This document shows positions 33,302-42,783 of a stretch of DNA of 64,000 nucleotides, piece by piece (position 1 is the first letter of the stretch; each line of letters begins with the position of its first letter). The translations under genes were made by a program, and so were the position numbers. Source of the DNA: Thauera carbonicopians (GTDB taxonomy: Bacteria; Pseudomonadota; Gammaproteobacteria; Burkholderiales; Rhodocyclaceae); the NCBI RefSeq assembly GCF_025699485.1, contig NZ_JANUXN010000002.1, positions 62,001 to 126,000 on the forward strand. Reading direction: 5' to 3'. The notes below the pieces were generated by a model. The model had not been told where the DNA came from. It saw nothing but the letters and a program-made list of their open reading frames with translations, and made no database searches.

Positions 33302-34482
33302 TGCGAATCGCCTACGTCTGCGCCGACCCCGGCATTCCGGTGTTCGGCACCAAGGGGGCATCGGTGCATGTGCAGGAAGTGCTGCGCGGCCTGCGGCGGG
33401 CGGCTGCCGAGCCGGTGCTGTTCGCCAGCCGCATCGGCGGCGAGCCGCCGGCCGATCTCGCCGGCCTGCGCGTGGTCGAGCTGCCGCCGCTGCCCAAGGG
33501 CGAGCCGCTCGCCCGTGCCCGCGCCGCGCTCGATGCCAATGCCGCGGTGATGGCGGCGCTGGAGGCGGCGGGGCCGTTCGAGCTGGTATATGAACGCTAT
33601 TCGCTGTGGAGCGATGCCGGCATGGTCTGGGCGCGGCGTGCCGGCTGCCCGGGGCTGCTCGAAGTCAACGCGCCGCTGATCGAGGAGCAGCGCAAGTATC
33701 GCGGCCTGGTGCTCGAAGACGAGGCGTTGCGGATCGCGCAGTCGGTGTTCGGCGCGGCCAGCGCACTGGCCGCGGTGTCGCCCGGCGTCGCGGCCTATCT
33801 CGAAGGCCAGCCGGCTGCGCGCGGCCGTGTCCATGTCGTCGCCAACGGCGTCGACCCGGCACGCTTCGCCGCCGCGGCGGCCGGCCGCGGCCAGGGCAAT
33901 GCCGGCAAGGCGCCGGTGATCGGCTTCCTCGGCACGCTGAAGCCTTGGCATGGGCTGCCGGTGCTGATGGAAGCCTTCGTCCGCCTGCGCCGCCGGCATG
34001 GCGTCGATGTCCGCCTGTTGCTCGTCGGCGACGGTCCCGAGCGCGATGCGCTGGCGGCGAGCGCCGAAGCGGCCGGTGTGGCGGCGATGGTCGAGTTCGC
34101 CGGCGCGGTCGAGCCGGCCGCGGTGCCGGACTGGCTGGCGCGGATGGACGTCGCCGTCGCGCCTTATCCGGCGCTGGACGACTTCTACTTCTCGCCGCTG
34201 AAGATCTACGAATACATGGCCGCCGGGCTGCCGGTGGTGGCGAGCGCGGTCGGCCACCTGGCGACGGTCGTCGCCGACGGCGAGGACGGTATGCTGGTCG
34301 CGCCCGACGATGTCGATGCGCTCGCCGCCGCGCTGGCCGGGCTGCTCACCGATCCCGCGCGCTGCCTGCGGCTCGGCCGCGCGGGTCGGCGCAAGGTCGA
34401 GCGCGAGCACAGCTGGGATGCGGTCGTCGGCCGCCTGCTGGCGATCGCCCGCGGCACGATGGCGCAAGGGCAGGGCCGATGA
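33301..34482 (+). CDS. GT4-family glycosyltransferase (second)
   Basis: A 393-residue GT-B enzyme starting MRIAYVCADPGIPVFGTKGASVHVQEVLRGL, typical of GT4. The donor site shows GFLGTLKPWHGLPVLMEAF, LLLVGDGPERDAL and the substituted E-x7-E site FSPLKIYEYMAAGLPVVASAVG. It is related to but distinct from the enzyme before it, so the two probably add different residues. The stop overlaps the ABC exporter start by 4 bases. Confidence 0.9.
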   Translation: MRIAYVCADPGIPVFGTKGASVHVQEVLRGLRRAAAEPVLFASRIGGEPPADLAGLRVVELPPLPKGEPLARARAALDANAAVMAALEAAGPFELVYERYSLWSDAGMVWARRAGCPGLLEVNAPLIEEQRKYRGLVLEDEALRIAQSVFGAASALAAVSPGVAAYLEGQPAARGRVHVVANGVDPARFAAAAAGRGQGNAGKAPVIGFLGTLKPWHGLPVLMEAFVRLRRRHGVDVRLLLVGDGPERDALAASAEAAGVAAMVEFAGAVEPAAVPDWLARMDVAVAPYPALDDFYFSPLKIYEYMAAGLPVVASAVGHLATVVADGEDGMLVAPDDVDALAAALAGLLTDPARCLRLGRAGRRKVEREHSWDAVVGRLLAIARGTMAQGQGR

Positions 34483-36278
34483 GCACGCCGCTGCTGCGCA
34501 TCGCACGGCGCTTCGGGCCCTATCTGCGCGGCCACCGGCCGCTGCTGTCCGGCGCCGCCGCCGCGCTGGTGTTCTCCACCGCGATGCGCCTGCTCGAACC
34601 CTGGCCGCTCGCCCTGATCATCGACGGCCTGGTGGCCGGCAAGCCGCCGGCTTTGCTGGCCGGCCTCGATCCGATGATCGCGCTCGCCGTGTGCGCCGCG
34701 GCGGTGATCGCCATCGCCGCGCTGAAAGCGGGATCGGCCTACCTCAGCACGATCGGCTTCGCCCTGGCGGGCAACCGCATCCTCGGCCGGGTGCGCATCG
34801 ACCTGTTCGCCCACCTGCAGCGCTTGTCGCTGGCCTTCCACCACCGCGCCCGCAGCGGCGACCTGACGCTGCGCCTGGTCAACGACGTCGGCATGCTGAA
34901 GGAGGCGATGGTCACCGCGCTGATGCCGATGAGCGCCAACCTGCTGATCCTGGGCGGCATGCTGGCGGTGATGCTGGCGCTCAACTGGCAGCTCGCGCTG
35001 GTGGCGATCCTGCCGGTGCCGGTGCTGCTGCTGGCGACCGTGCGCCGAGGCCGCCGCATCCACGAAGCCAGCCGCGCCCAGCGCAAGCGCGACGGCGCGA
35101 TGGCGTCCACCGCCGGCGAGGCGCTGGCGGCGATCCGCACCGTGCAGTCGCTGTCGCTGGAGCCGGCGATCGCGAAAGCCATCGGCGCTTCGGACCAGCA
35201 TAGCCAGCAGGCCGACGTGCGCGCCAAGCGCCTGTCGGCCGGGCTCGAACGCGGCGTCGACCTGCTGGTGGCGGTGGCGACCGCGCTGGTGCTGTGGCAG
35301 GGCACGCGGCAGGTGCTGGCCGGTTCGCTCAGCCCGGGCGACCTGCTGGTCTTCGTCACCTATCTGAAGAATTCCTTCCGTCCGGTGCGCGAATACGCGA
35401 AGTACGCCAGCCGCCTGTCGAAGGCGCTGGCGGCCGGCGAGCGCATCGCCGACGTGCTCGACGAGACGCCGGAGATCACCGACCGCCCGGACGCCGTCGA
35501 AGCCGGCAGGCTGAAGGGTGCGGTGCGCTTCCGGCAGGTCGATTTCGCCTATGCCGCTGGCGGCGCGAAAGTGCTCGACGGCTTCGAGCTCGAGCTGCGG
35601 CCGGGCGAGCACGTTGCCCTCGTCGGCGCCTCGGGCGCCGGCAAATCGACGATCGGCAGCCTGCTGCTGCGTTTGTACGACCCGAGCAGCGGTGCGATCG
35701 AAGTCGACGGCCACGACCTGCGCGATTTGACCGTCGCCAGCCTGCGCCGCCAGGTCTGCCTGGTGCCGCAGGACAATCTGCTGTTCGCCGCCACGGTGCG
35801 CGACAACATCGCGCTCGCGGCGCTGAGGCCGGTCGAGCAGGAGGAGGTCGAACAGGCGGCGCGCCTCGCCAATGCCCATGAGTTCATCATGGCGCTGCCG
35901 GCGGGCTACGACACCGTGATCGGCGAGCGCGGCGCGACCCTGTCCGGCGGGCAGCGCCAGCGCATCTCGGTGGCGCGCGCCGCCTTGCGCGACAGCGCCA
36001 TCGTGGTGCTCGACGAACCCACCGTCGGCCTCGACCGCGACAACGAGCGCATCGTCATCGACGCACTGCGCCACCTGGCCCAGGGACGGACCACGTTCAC
36101 CATCACCCACGACCCGATGCTGGCGGCCGAAGCCGACCGCATCGTCTTCCTCGATGGCGGGCGCGTGGTCGAACAAGGCGCGCCGGTGGAACTGATCGCC
36201 CGTGGCGGGCGCTTCGCCGCGCTCTGGCGCGGCCGGCGGGACGAACAGGCGGCAAGCGAGGCCTGCGATGCACTGTGA
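34479..36278 (+). CDS. MsbA-type ABC exporter (fused membrane and ATPase domains)
   Basis: A 599-residue half-transporter that works as a dimer. Six transmembrane helices lie in residues 1-330 (AALVFSTAMRLLEPWPLALIIDGL first). The ATPase follows with Walker A ALVGASGAGKSTIGS, signature TLSGGQRQRISVARAAL, Walker B AIVVLDEPT and H-loop ITHD. It resembles flippases and exporters of lipid-linked glycans, peptides and siderophores. Position between glycosyltransferases and an outer-membrane barrel suggests it moves the operon's product across the inner membrane. It overlaps the kinase gene by 11 bases. Confidence 0.93.
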   Translation: MSTPLLRIARRFGPYLRGHRPLLSGAAAALVFSTAMRLLEPWPLALIIDGLVAGKPPALLAGLDPMIALAVCAAAVIAIAALKAGSAYLSTIGFALAGNRILGRVRIDLFAHLQRLSLAFHHRARSGDLTLRLVNDVGMLKEAMVTALMPMSANLLILGGMLAVMLALNWQLALVAILPVPVLLLATVRRGRRIHEASRAQRKRDGAMASTAGEALAAIRTVQSLSLEPAIAKAIGASDQHSQQADVRAKRLSAGLERGVDLLVAVATALVLWQGTRQVLAGSLSPGDLLVFVTYLKNSFRPVREYAKYASRLSKALAAGERIADVLDETPEITDRPDAVEAGRLKGAVRFRQVDFAYAAGGAKVLDGFELELRPGEHVALVGASGAGKSTIGSLLLRLYDPSSGAIEVDGHDLRDLTVASLRRQVCLVPQDNLLFAATVRDNIALAALRPVEQEEVEQAARLANAHEFIMALPAGYDTVIGERGATLSGGQRQRISVARAALRDSAIVVLDEPTVGLDRDNERIVIDALRHLAQGRTTFTITHDPMLAAEADRIVFLDGGRVVEQGAPVELIARGGRFAALWRGRRDEQAASEACDAL

Positions 36279-38541
36279 AGCCGATGCCGCCATCGCCGCA
36301 CGCGACACCGCGCTGCCCGGCCTCGCCGTGCTGCTCGACGAGGCGCGGCTGCTCGCGCTGCTGCGTGGCCTGCCCGGGCTGGCCGCGGCCGGCGGGGTGG
36401 TGGTCGACTATCTGCGCTACAAGCCCGGCGTCAGCTGCACCGCCGGTGTCTGCGTCCAGCTCCAGGATGGGGCGCCGCTGCGGCTCCAGTTGCGAGCATT
36501 GACGGCGGCGCGCTACGCGCAGGCGATGGCGCGGCCGAAATGGCAGGCCGAGATCGCCGCCGGCCGGGCCGATGCGCCCTGCATGCTGGCCGGGGCGGGT
36601 ATCGTGGTGCTGCGGCTGCGCCACGACCGCTCGATCAGGGCACTGCGGCTGTGCGACGACCGCGCCAGGCTCGCCGACCTGCTGTCGCGGCTCGGCGTAT
36701 GCAGCGAGGATGGCGAGGCTGGGCTGGTGCTCGACATCCTGCGCTACAAGCCCGAGCGCAGGCTGGTTGCGCGCGTGTCGCTGGCGGGACGGCCGGTCGC
36801 GGTGCTGCGTGCCTGCCCGAAGGACGGTTTCGGCACGATGCTGAGCAATGCCGCGCTCGCCGCCGCGGTGGGTGGCCCGCGCCTGCTGGGCATGTGGAGC
36901 AAACGGCAGGTCTTCGCCTGCGCATGGACCGAAGGCCGGAGCTTGTGCCCCGAGGATGGCAGCCTGGCCGACGCGGCGACGCTGCGCGGCATCGGCGCCG
37001 TGCTTGCCGGCATCCATCGCAGCGGCCTCGCCGCGCCGCTGCGGCGCGAGCGGACGGACGAGCGCGAAGCCGTCGAGCAGGCGGTGGCTGCGCTGGGTGT
37101 GCTGTGCCCCGAGCAGTCGCAAGCCGCCCGCGAGCTTGCCGAGCGCAGCCTCGCCGCGCTGTCGGCGATGCCGCTGTCGCCGTGCTTCATCCACGGCGAC
37201 TTTTCCATCGACCAGGTGATCGCCGATGCCGGCCGTCTGACCGTGATCGACTGGGACCGCGCCTGCCAGGGCGATCCGGCGGCAGACCTCGCTTCGCTGT
37301 GCGCACGGCTGGACCTGCAGGTGATCGAAGGCCTGCTGACCCGGTCGCAGGCGGACAAGGCCGCCGCTGCCTGCATCGCGGGCTACTGCGAAGCGGCCGG
37401 TGCGCTGCCGGCCGCGCTGCCCTGGCAGCGCGTGGCCGAACTGCTCAAGCTGCTGGCCGAGCCTTTCCGCAAGCGCGGCCGCGACTGGCCGCAGCAGGTC
37501 GAGCGCTTGCTCGGCCGTGCCCGTGTGCTCGCCGCCGAGGCTGCTGCAGCGGCGGCGCTGCCGAGCGAAGTGGCATCGGCCGGCCTGCCGACCTTGGCGC
37601 AGGCGCTCGATGCCGCGCAGATGCGCCCGCATCTGGCGCGCTGTCTGGGGCTGGCGGAAGACGGTTGCGAGCTGCAGGCCGTGCTCCGGCGGCTCAAACC
37701 CGGGCGGCGGGCGCTGATCGAGTACGTCGTCACGCCGTCGGGCGGTGCGCCGCAGAGCGTGCTCGGCAAGCTGCGCGCCAAGGGCCTGGACCGCCGCGGC
37801 TACGAGACGCAGCGCAGCTTGTGGCAGGCCGGCTTGAGCCGGGGGCCGGTGGTCGTGCCCGAGCCGCTCGGCACCGTACCCGAGCTGGCCTTGTGGCTGC
37901 AGCGCGCTGTGGCGGGGCAGCCGGCTTCGGGCTGCTTCGCGCCGGAGACCGGTACCGGCGCCGCGTGGCGCATCGGCGAGGCGCTGGCGCTGCTGCACCG
38001 GCAGGCGCTGCGGCCGGCGCGCGCATGGAGCATCGACGACGAACTGGCCATGCTGCGGCGCTGCCTGGCGTTGGCCGCGCAGGCGCGGCCCGGCCTGGCC
38101 GCGCGCATCGAGTCCGTCGCCCGCGCCTGCGAACGATTGGCGAACAGGCTGCCGCCAGCGATGGCGTGCGGCGTGCATCGCGATTTCTATCCGGACCAGG
38201 TGCTGGTGGACGGCGAAACCATCGTGCTGCTGGACTTCGATCTGCATGCGCTGGGCGATCCCGCGCTGGACGTCGGCAACTTCGTCGCCCACCTCATCGA
38301 GCAGTCGACCCGCTTCCACGGCGACGCCGGCGCCCTGGCAGCGCATGAAGCTGCCTTCATCCAAGCCTACCGGGCCGGCATGGCCGACGTGGCAGTGGCG
38401 TCGATCGCCGGCTACACGACGCTTTCGCTCGCCCGCCACATCCATTTGAGCACCCGCTTCGAGGACCGTACCCATACCACGATGATGTTGCTGGAAAGCT
38501 GCGAGGCTCGCCTCGCCCCCTGGTCGGAGCCGTCCGCATGA
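36268..38541 (+). CDS. Double aminoglycoside-phosphotransferase-fold kinase
   Basis: A 757-residue protein with two APH/choline-kinase-type domains in tandem. The first carries CFIHGDFSIDQVIADAGRLTVIDWDRACQGDP (catalytic HGD, His309; metal-binding DWD). The second carries CGVHRDFYPDQVLVDGETIVLLDFDLHALGDP (HRD at His637). Both have N-lobe-like regions with RYKPG/RYKPE or LRRLKPGRR motifs. So both may be active, phosphorylating a sugar, lipid or amino alcohol. In this operon it may build or recycle an activated precursor or decorate the product. Start 36268 overlaps the ABC gene. Confidence 0.85.
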   Translation: MHCEADAAIAARDTALPGLAVLLDEARLLALLRGLPGLAAAGGVVVDYLRYKPGVSCTAGVCVQLQDGAPLRLQLRALTAARYAQAMARPKWQAEIAAGRADAPCMLAGAGIVVLRLRHDRSIRALRLCDDRARLADLLSRLGVCSEDGEAGLVLDILRYKPERRLVARVSLAGRPVAVLRACPKDGFGTMLSNAALAAAVGGPRLLGMWSKRQVFACAWTEGRSLCPEDGSLADAATLRGIGAVLAGIHRSGLAAPLRRERTDEREAVEQAVAALGVLCPEQSQAARELAERSLAALSAMPLSPCFIHGDFSIDQVIADAGRLTVIDWDRACQGDPAADLASLCARLDLQVIEGLLTRSQADKAAAACIAGYCEAAGALPAALPWQRVAELLKLLAEPFRKRGRDWPQQVERLLGRARVLAAEAAAAAALPSEVASAGLPTLAQALDAAQMRPHLARCLGLAEDGCELQAVLRRLKPGRRALIEYVVTPSGGAPQSVLGKLRAKGLDRRGYETQRSLWQAGLSRGPVVVPEPLGTVPELALWLQRAVAGQPASGCFAPETGTGAAWRIGEALALLHRQALRPARAWSIDDELAMLRRCLALAAQARPGLAARIESVARACERLANRLPPAMACGVHRDFYPDQVLVDGETIVLLDFDLHALGDPALDVGNFVAHLIEQSTRFHGDAGALAAHEAAFIQAYRAGMADVAVASIAGYTTLSLARHIHLSTRFEDRTHTTMMLLESCEARLAPWSEPSA

Positions 38542-39815
38542 TGCGCCCGGTTCTGCTGTCCGTGCTCGGCGCTTGCTGGCTTGCCACGGCCGCCGGCGCG
38601 GCCGAGGACGAAAAGATCGTCGATCTGCGCACCACGCTGATCGTCGAAGCCGCCGCCGAGCGCAATCTCACGCTCGAACGCGGCCGTGTCGAGCGCGCCG
38701 AGGAATACGAGCCCCAGCTTCGGCTGCAGGCGCGCTTCTTCCCCGAGCGCAGGGTGTGGGGCCTGATCGAGACCGAACTGATCCGCCGCATCAAGCGCGA
38801 GCGCGGCGAGCCGACCGAGACCGACAACCGCCTCAACCTGACCCATGCCTATCTCGCCATCGAGGATGTGCTGCCCGATACCCGCTTGCGGCTGGGCCGC
38901 TGGCTGCAGCGCGACGAGCGCGAATGGCTGATGGACGAGAACCTGGACGGTGTGCATCTGGAATACGACCGCGGCCGCTGGGAAGGCGAGCTGTTCGTCG
39001 CCCGCGTCGACCATTGGCGGCGTGATCTGCTCGACAACGACAGCCACGGCGAGCCGGTCAATTTCATCGCCGCCTTCGGCCGCTACGAGATGGACCGGAA
39101 GTGGGTCAAGGACTGGCAGATCGGCGCCTACGTGGTGCGCCAGCACGACGTCTCGGCGGAGGATACCTACCTCAACCACGTCGGCCTGCGCTCGCATGCC
39201 ACGCCGGACAAGGGCTGGCGGCACTGGCTGGAGCTGGCCCACGTCGGCGGCCGCGACGGCGGCGAGCGCGTCGACGGCCACGCCATCGACCTGGGCGTGA
39301 CCTACGCCTTCGACACCGCGCCGCTGCGGCCGCGCCTGACCCTGGGCTATGCCTACGCCAGCGGCGACCCCGAGCGCGGCGACCGTGGCGGCGGCGCCTA
39401 TCGCCAGACCGGGCTGCATTCGAACGAGGCCACGTTCGGCGGCGTGGCGAAGTTCCACATCTACGGCGAGACGCTCGATCCGGACCTGAGCAATCTGCAC
39501 GTGCTGACCGCCGGCCTGGGGCTGGACCTGGGGCGTGAGCTGTCGCTGGACCTGGTCTATCACCGCTACAGGCAGGACGTGCTCAGCAAGGTGCGCGAGA
39601 CCGAGCTGGATCCGGAGGAAGACAGGCGCGACGACCGCCATCTCGGCGATGCCTTCGACCTGGTGCTGGGCTGGCGGCCGTCGGACCGTGTCAAGCTGGA
39701 GGCCGCGCTCGGCTGGTTCCGCCCGTCCTCGCGCTTCCGCAGCGACGATGACGACGATGCGCCGCGCGGCGGGGATGCTTATTCGGCGCGGCTCGAATTC
39801 AATTACCGCTTCTAG
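38538..39815 (+). CDS. AlgE-like outer-membrane beta-barrel
   Basis: A 425-residue outer-membrane protein of the alginate-export type. A signal peptide (LLSVLGACWLATAAGAA) is followed by alternating strands with aromatic girdles, and it ends with a phenylalanine (FNYRF), the outer-membrane insertion signal. TDNRLNLTHAYLAIEDVLPDTRLRLGRWLQRDEREWLMDENLDGVHLEYDRG is typical of the family. The last gene of the six-gene operon, starting with a 4-base overlap, it is the likely outer-membrane exit channel. It faces a convergent hydrolase gene 6 bases away. Confidence 0.85.
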   Translation: MMRPVLLSVLGACWLATAAGAAEDEKIVDLRTTLIVEAAAERNLTLERGRVERAEEYEPQLRLQARFFPERRVWGLIETELIRRIKRERGEPTETDNRLNLTHAYLAIEDVLPDTRLRLGRWLQRDEREWLMDENLDGVHLEYDRGRWEGELFVARVDHWRRDLLDNDSHGEPVNFIAAFGRYEMDRKWVKDWQIGAYVVRQHDVSAEDTYLNHVGLRSHATPDKGWRHWLELAHVGGRDGGERVDGHAIDLGVTYAFDTAPLRPRLTLGYAYASGDPERGDRGGGAYRQTGLHSNEATFGGVAKFHIYGETLDPDLSNLHVLTAGLGLDLGRELSLDLVYHRYRQDVLSKVRETELDPEEDRRDDRHLGDAFDLVLGWRPSDRVKLEAALGWFRPSSRFRSDDDDDAPRGGDAYSARLEFNYRF

Positions 39816-39821
39816 CGATGC

Positions 39822-40544
39822 TCATTCCGGTTCGCCGATCTCCAGCTCGATGTCGCCGATGCCTTCGATGTGGCCGCTGAGGCGGTCGCCCGGCTGCACG
39901 GCGCCGACGCCTTCGGGCGTGCCGGTGTAGATCAGGTCGCCCGGCTGCAGGTGGTAGAAGCACGACAGGTCGGCGATCAGTTCGCGGATGTTCCAGATCA
40001 GCATCGACAGGTCGCCGGACTGGCGGCTCTGGCCGTTGACCTGCAGCGTGATCGCGCCCTTGTCGAGCAGGCCGAGGCCGGCAGCGGGGACGATCTCGCC
40101 GCAGACCGCGCCGTGCTCGAAGTTCTTGCCCAGATCCCAGGGCCGGCCCTGGCCCTGGCAGAGCTTCTGCAGGTCGCGGCGGGTCATGTCGAGGCCGGCG
40201 GCGTAGCCGTAGACCAGCCGGTCGGCATCGGCGGCGGAAACCTCGAAGCCTTCGGCGCCGATGGCGACGACCAGCTCGATCTCGTGGTGGTAGTTGGCGG
40301 TACCGGGCGGATAGGGCACGCGCGCTGGCTTCCCGGCGCTCGTCTCGACCAGGCTGCCGGCATCCTTGATGAAGTAGAAGGGCCGCATCGTTGTTTTGTC
40401 GATCGGCGTGCCCATCTCGATGGCGTGGCCCTGGTAGTTGCGGCCGACGCAGAAGATGCGCCGGACCGGCAGGCGGGCAGCGGTGCCGCGTACCGGCAGG
40501 GAAGGTGTCGGGGCGGGGGGCCACAGGTAGTCGGTCTGGCTCAT
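39822..40544 (-). CDS. Fumarylacetoacetate hydrolase-family protein
   Basis: A 240-residue FAH-fold enzyme, acting on beta-diketones or related acids. RIFCVGRNYQGHAIEMG, YHHEIELVVAIG (metal-binding E-x-E), RRDLQKLCQGQGRPWDLGKNFEHGAVCG and YTGTPEGVGAVQPGD are family motifs of the fumarylpyruvate/acylpyruvate hydrolase branch. Start 40544 is chosen because the preceding 47 residues of open frame are not family-like. It is convergent with the AlgE-like gene and divergent from the MFS gene. No aromatic catabolic genes are adjacent, so its substrate is open. Confidence 0.9.
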   Translation of the reverse strand: MSQTDYLWPPAPTPSLPVRGTAARLPVRRIFCVGRNYQGHAIEMGTPIDKTTMRPFYFIKDAGSLVETSAGKPARVPYPPGTANYHHEIELVVAIGAEGFEVSAADADRLVYGYAAGLDMTRRDLQKLCQGQGRPWDLGKNFEHGAVCGEIVPAAGLGLLDKGAITLQVNGQSRQSGDLSMLIWNIRELIADLSCFYHLQPGDLIYTGTPEGVGAVQPGDRLSGHIEGIGDIELEIGEPE

Positions 40545-40753
40545 CGGTGCTTCGCTCGCGATGTGATGGGTCTGGGAGTAAGCATGCCGCCAATTCATCG
40601 TGCCCGTCCAGCGCAGGTATGCCGCAGAGCGCTCCTTCGGCAGATTCAGGTGGTCCCGCGCGCGCCGAACGGCGAGAATCCGCATCTGGTGAAGAATCGA
40701 CGAATTCGCGGCGGGCTGCGGCCTGCCACGCTGGAGCGGATGTGAGGGCGCGG

Positions 40754-41980
40754 ATGAAGGCAGGGGGGCAGCAGGAGCGGGCGGCGACGCACTGGCTGGC
40801 GGTCGCGGCGGCGCTGCTGTGTGGTGTGGCAGTGGCCAGCAACGTCGGCAAGGTGTCGATCATGATTTCGGCCTTGCGCGAGGATCTGGGCCTGAGCCTG
40901 GTGCAGGCCGGCTGGCTGTCGTCGGCGATCAACGTGTTCGCGGTGTGCGCCGCAGTGATGTTCGGCTTTTCGGCCGACCGCATCGGCGGGTTGCGGCTCT
41001 GCCTGGCGGGGATCGGCCTGAGTCTGGCAGGCGGCGCGGCCAGCCTGCTGGCGACGAGCTTCCCACTGCTGCTGGCGGGGCGGGTGATCGAAGGGGCGGG
41101 CTACATGGCGGTGGCGGTATCGGCACCGATCCTGCTGTCGGCAGCGAGCCGGCTGGAGGATCGGCGCTTCGTGCTGGGCGTGTGGGGAACCTACATGCCG
41201 GGCGGCATCGGCCTGGTGATGGTCGCTGCGCCCTTGCTGCAGGGGCTGGGCGGCTGGCGGGTGATCTGGGGCTTCGCCATCGTGCTGCTGCTGGCGGGCG
41301 GGGTGTCGGCATGGCTGCAGCGGCGGCATTACCGCTTCGCCGAAGCGCCGAGCGAGGGCCAGGAAGAACGCGCCCTGGCGGTGGCGCGGGAGGTCATGCG
41401 CCAGCCGCTGGCATGGACCCTGGGACTGCTGTTCGCGACCTGGGCGCTGCAGCATTTCACCCTGATCGTGTGGCTGCCGACCTTCCTGCGCGAGCAGCGC
41501 GGACTGGACATGCACTGGGTCGCCGCGCTGTCCTGCATCATGGTGCTGGCCAACGTGCCGGGCAACGTCATCGGTGGCACGCTGCTGCGGCGCGGCGTGG
41601 CGCGCGGCAAGTTGTTGATGCTGGGCAGCAGCCTGAGCGGCCTGTTCATGTACACAGCCTTTTCGCCGGCCTTGCCGGATGCCGTGCGCTATCTGGCCTG
41701 TGTGGCGGTATCCCTGGTCGGCGGCCTGATTCCGTCATCCGTCCTGTCGGCCTCGACCGTCATCGCCCGGACCTCGCGCCAGATCGGCACTTTCCAGGGG
41801 CTGAGCCTGCAGATTTCCAACCTCGGGCAATTGCTCGGTCCACCGTTGATCGCGGCCCTGGTCGCCAGCCGGGGAAGCTGGGAAGCCGCGGTGACGCTGC
41901 CCGTCGGCGCCGCCATGCTGGGCGTGCTGCTGGGCGCGGCCGCGTGGCGGTTGGAAAAGGGGTATGGCGCGCGGCGCTGA
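40754..41980 (+). CDS. Major facilitator superfamily transporter
   Basis: A 408-residue membrane carrier with 12 predicted helices. Family signs are SADRIGGLRLCLAGIGLSLAGG after TM2 (the motif A region, in variant form), GRVIEGAGYMAVAVSAP in TM4 and LRRGVARGKLLMLGSSL between the halves. It resembles the CynX/NimT-type permeases. ATG 40754 lies 12 bases after an in-frame GTG (40742), which could be the real start. It is divergent from the FAH gene, suggesting uptake of a metabolite the hydrolase might use. Confidence 0.85.
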   Translation: MKAGGQQERAATHWLAVAAALLCGVAVASNVGKVSIMISALREDLGLSLVQAGWLSSAINVFAVCAAVMFGFSADRIGGLRLCLAGIGLSLAGGAASLLATSFPLLLAGRVIEGAGYMAVAVSAPILLSAASRLEDRRFVLGVWGTYMPGGIGLVMVAAPLLQGLGGWRVIWGFAIVLLLAGGVSAWLQRRHYRFAEAPSEGQEERALAVAREVMRQPLAWTLGLLFATWALQHFTLIVWLPTFLREQRGLDMHWVAALSCIMVLANVPGNVIGGTLLRRGVARGKLLMLGSSLSGLFMYTAFSPALPDAVRYLACVAVSLVGGLIPSSVLSASTVIARTSRQIGTFQGLSLQISNLGQLLGPPLIAALVASRGSWEAAVTLPVGAAMLGVLLGAAAWRLEKGYGARR

Positions 41981-42763
41981 TCACAGCCCGCCGCGCTCGC
42001 GTGCGGCGCGTTCGCGGTCGGTGTTGAAGATGTAGCGCTGGATGGTGTTCTCGATCTTGTGCGGCAGCTCGACGAAGGCCAGGCCGACGCGCAGCATCTG
42101 CGAGCCGCTGCGCTGCTCCTGGCGGTCGAGATAGCAGACGCGCAACTGGACGCTGATCGGGTCGAGGTTCGGCAACTGCAGCCGGCAGGCCTGCAGCCGT
42201 TCGCCGATGACGAGTCGTGCGGCGTCCGGCGGCAGTTGCAGCGCGATGCCGCCGACGCTGATGTCGAGCAGCCGTCCCGTTAGCGTGGCCTGGGTGCCGG
42301 CGGTGCCCTTGACGCCGATCTGGCCGGTGGCGGCGTGGCTCAGCGGCACGCTCAGGCGGTAGGCGGCGCGGCGCTGCAGGCGCAGCACTTCGCGCGGCAC
42401 CGGCGCATGGAACAGGCTGCGCCCGTCTTCCCGGCCTTCCTGCAGGTCGTGCAGCGCGAACTGGATGCGGATGTGCTCGAGCTGGGTCACGCAGACGAGC
42501 TTGGGCGCCGCCAGGATGCGGCGGTTGGCATCCGGGTCCGGGCTGGCATCCAGCACCAGGGTTTCCTCGTCGTCCGAAAGTTCGAGCAGGGCGGTCAGGA
42601 AGGAGCGGCCATTGCCGAAATGCCCGCTGACCAGGGCGCGATGCTCGATCAGCTCCTGCAGCAGCTGGCGCACCTGCCGGCGGCCGTTGAGGATGAACTG
42701 TTCGATCGTGTCGCGCCGGTCCATGTCGATCGGGGTGGGCGTGTGGTCGGCGTCGGAAGTCAT
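41981..42763 (-). CDS. YcgR-like flagellar brake protein (PilZ domain), first copy
   Basis: A 260-residue c-di-GMP receptor candidate with an N-terminal YcgR domain (about 25-130: LVCVTQLEHIRIQFALHDLQ) and a PilZ domain: LRLQRRAAYRLSVPL (RxxxR) and LLDISVGGIALQLP (DxSxGG). Both ligand motifs are intact. In enteric bacteria YcgR binds c-di-GMP and slows the flagellar motor. It is a paralogue of the next gene, 20 bases away, and lies immediately next to the late flagellar cluster. Start 42763 gives the YcgR-sized protein. Confidence 0.88.
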   Translation of the reverse strand: MTSDADHTPTPIDMDRRDTIEQFILNGRRQVRQLLQELIEHRALVSGHFGNGRSFLTALLELSDDEETLVLDASPDPDANRRILAAPKLVCVTQLEHIRIQFALHDLQEGREDGRSLFHAPVPREVLRLQRRAAYRLSVPLSHAATGQIGVKGTAGTQATLTGRLLDISVGGIALQLPPDAARLVIGERLQACRLQLPNLDPISVQLRVCYLDRQEQRSGSQMLRVGLAFVELPHKIENTIQRYIFNTDRERAARERGGL

Positions 42764-42783
42764 GGCCTGTGTCTGCGAATGGA

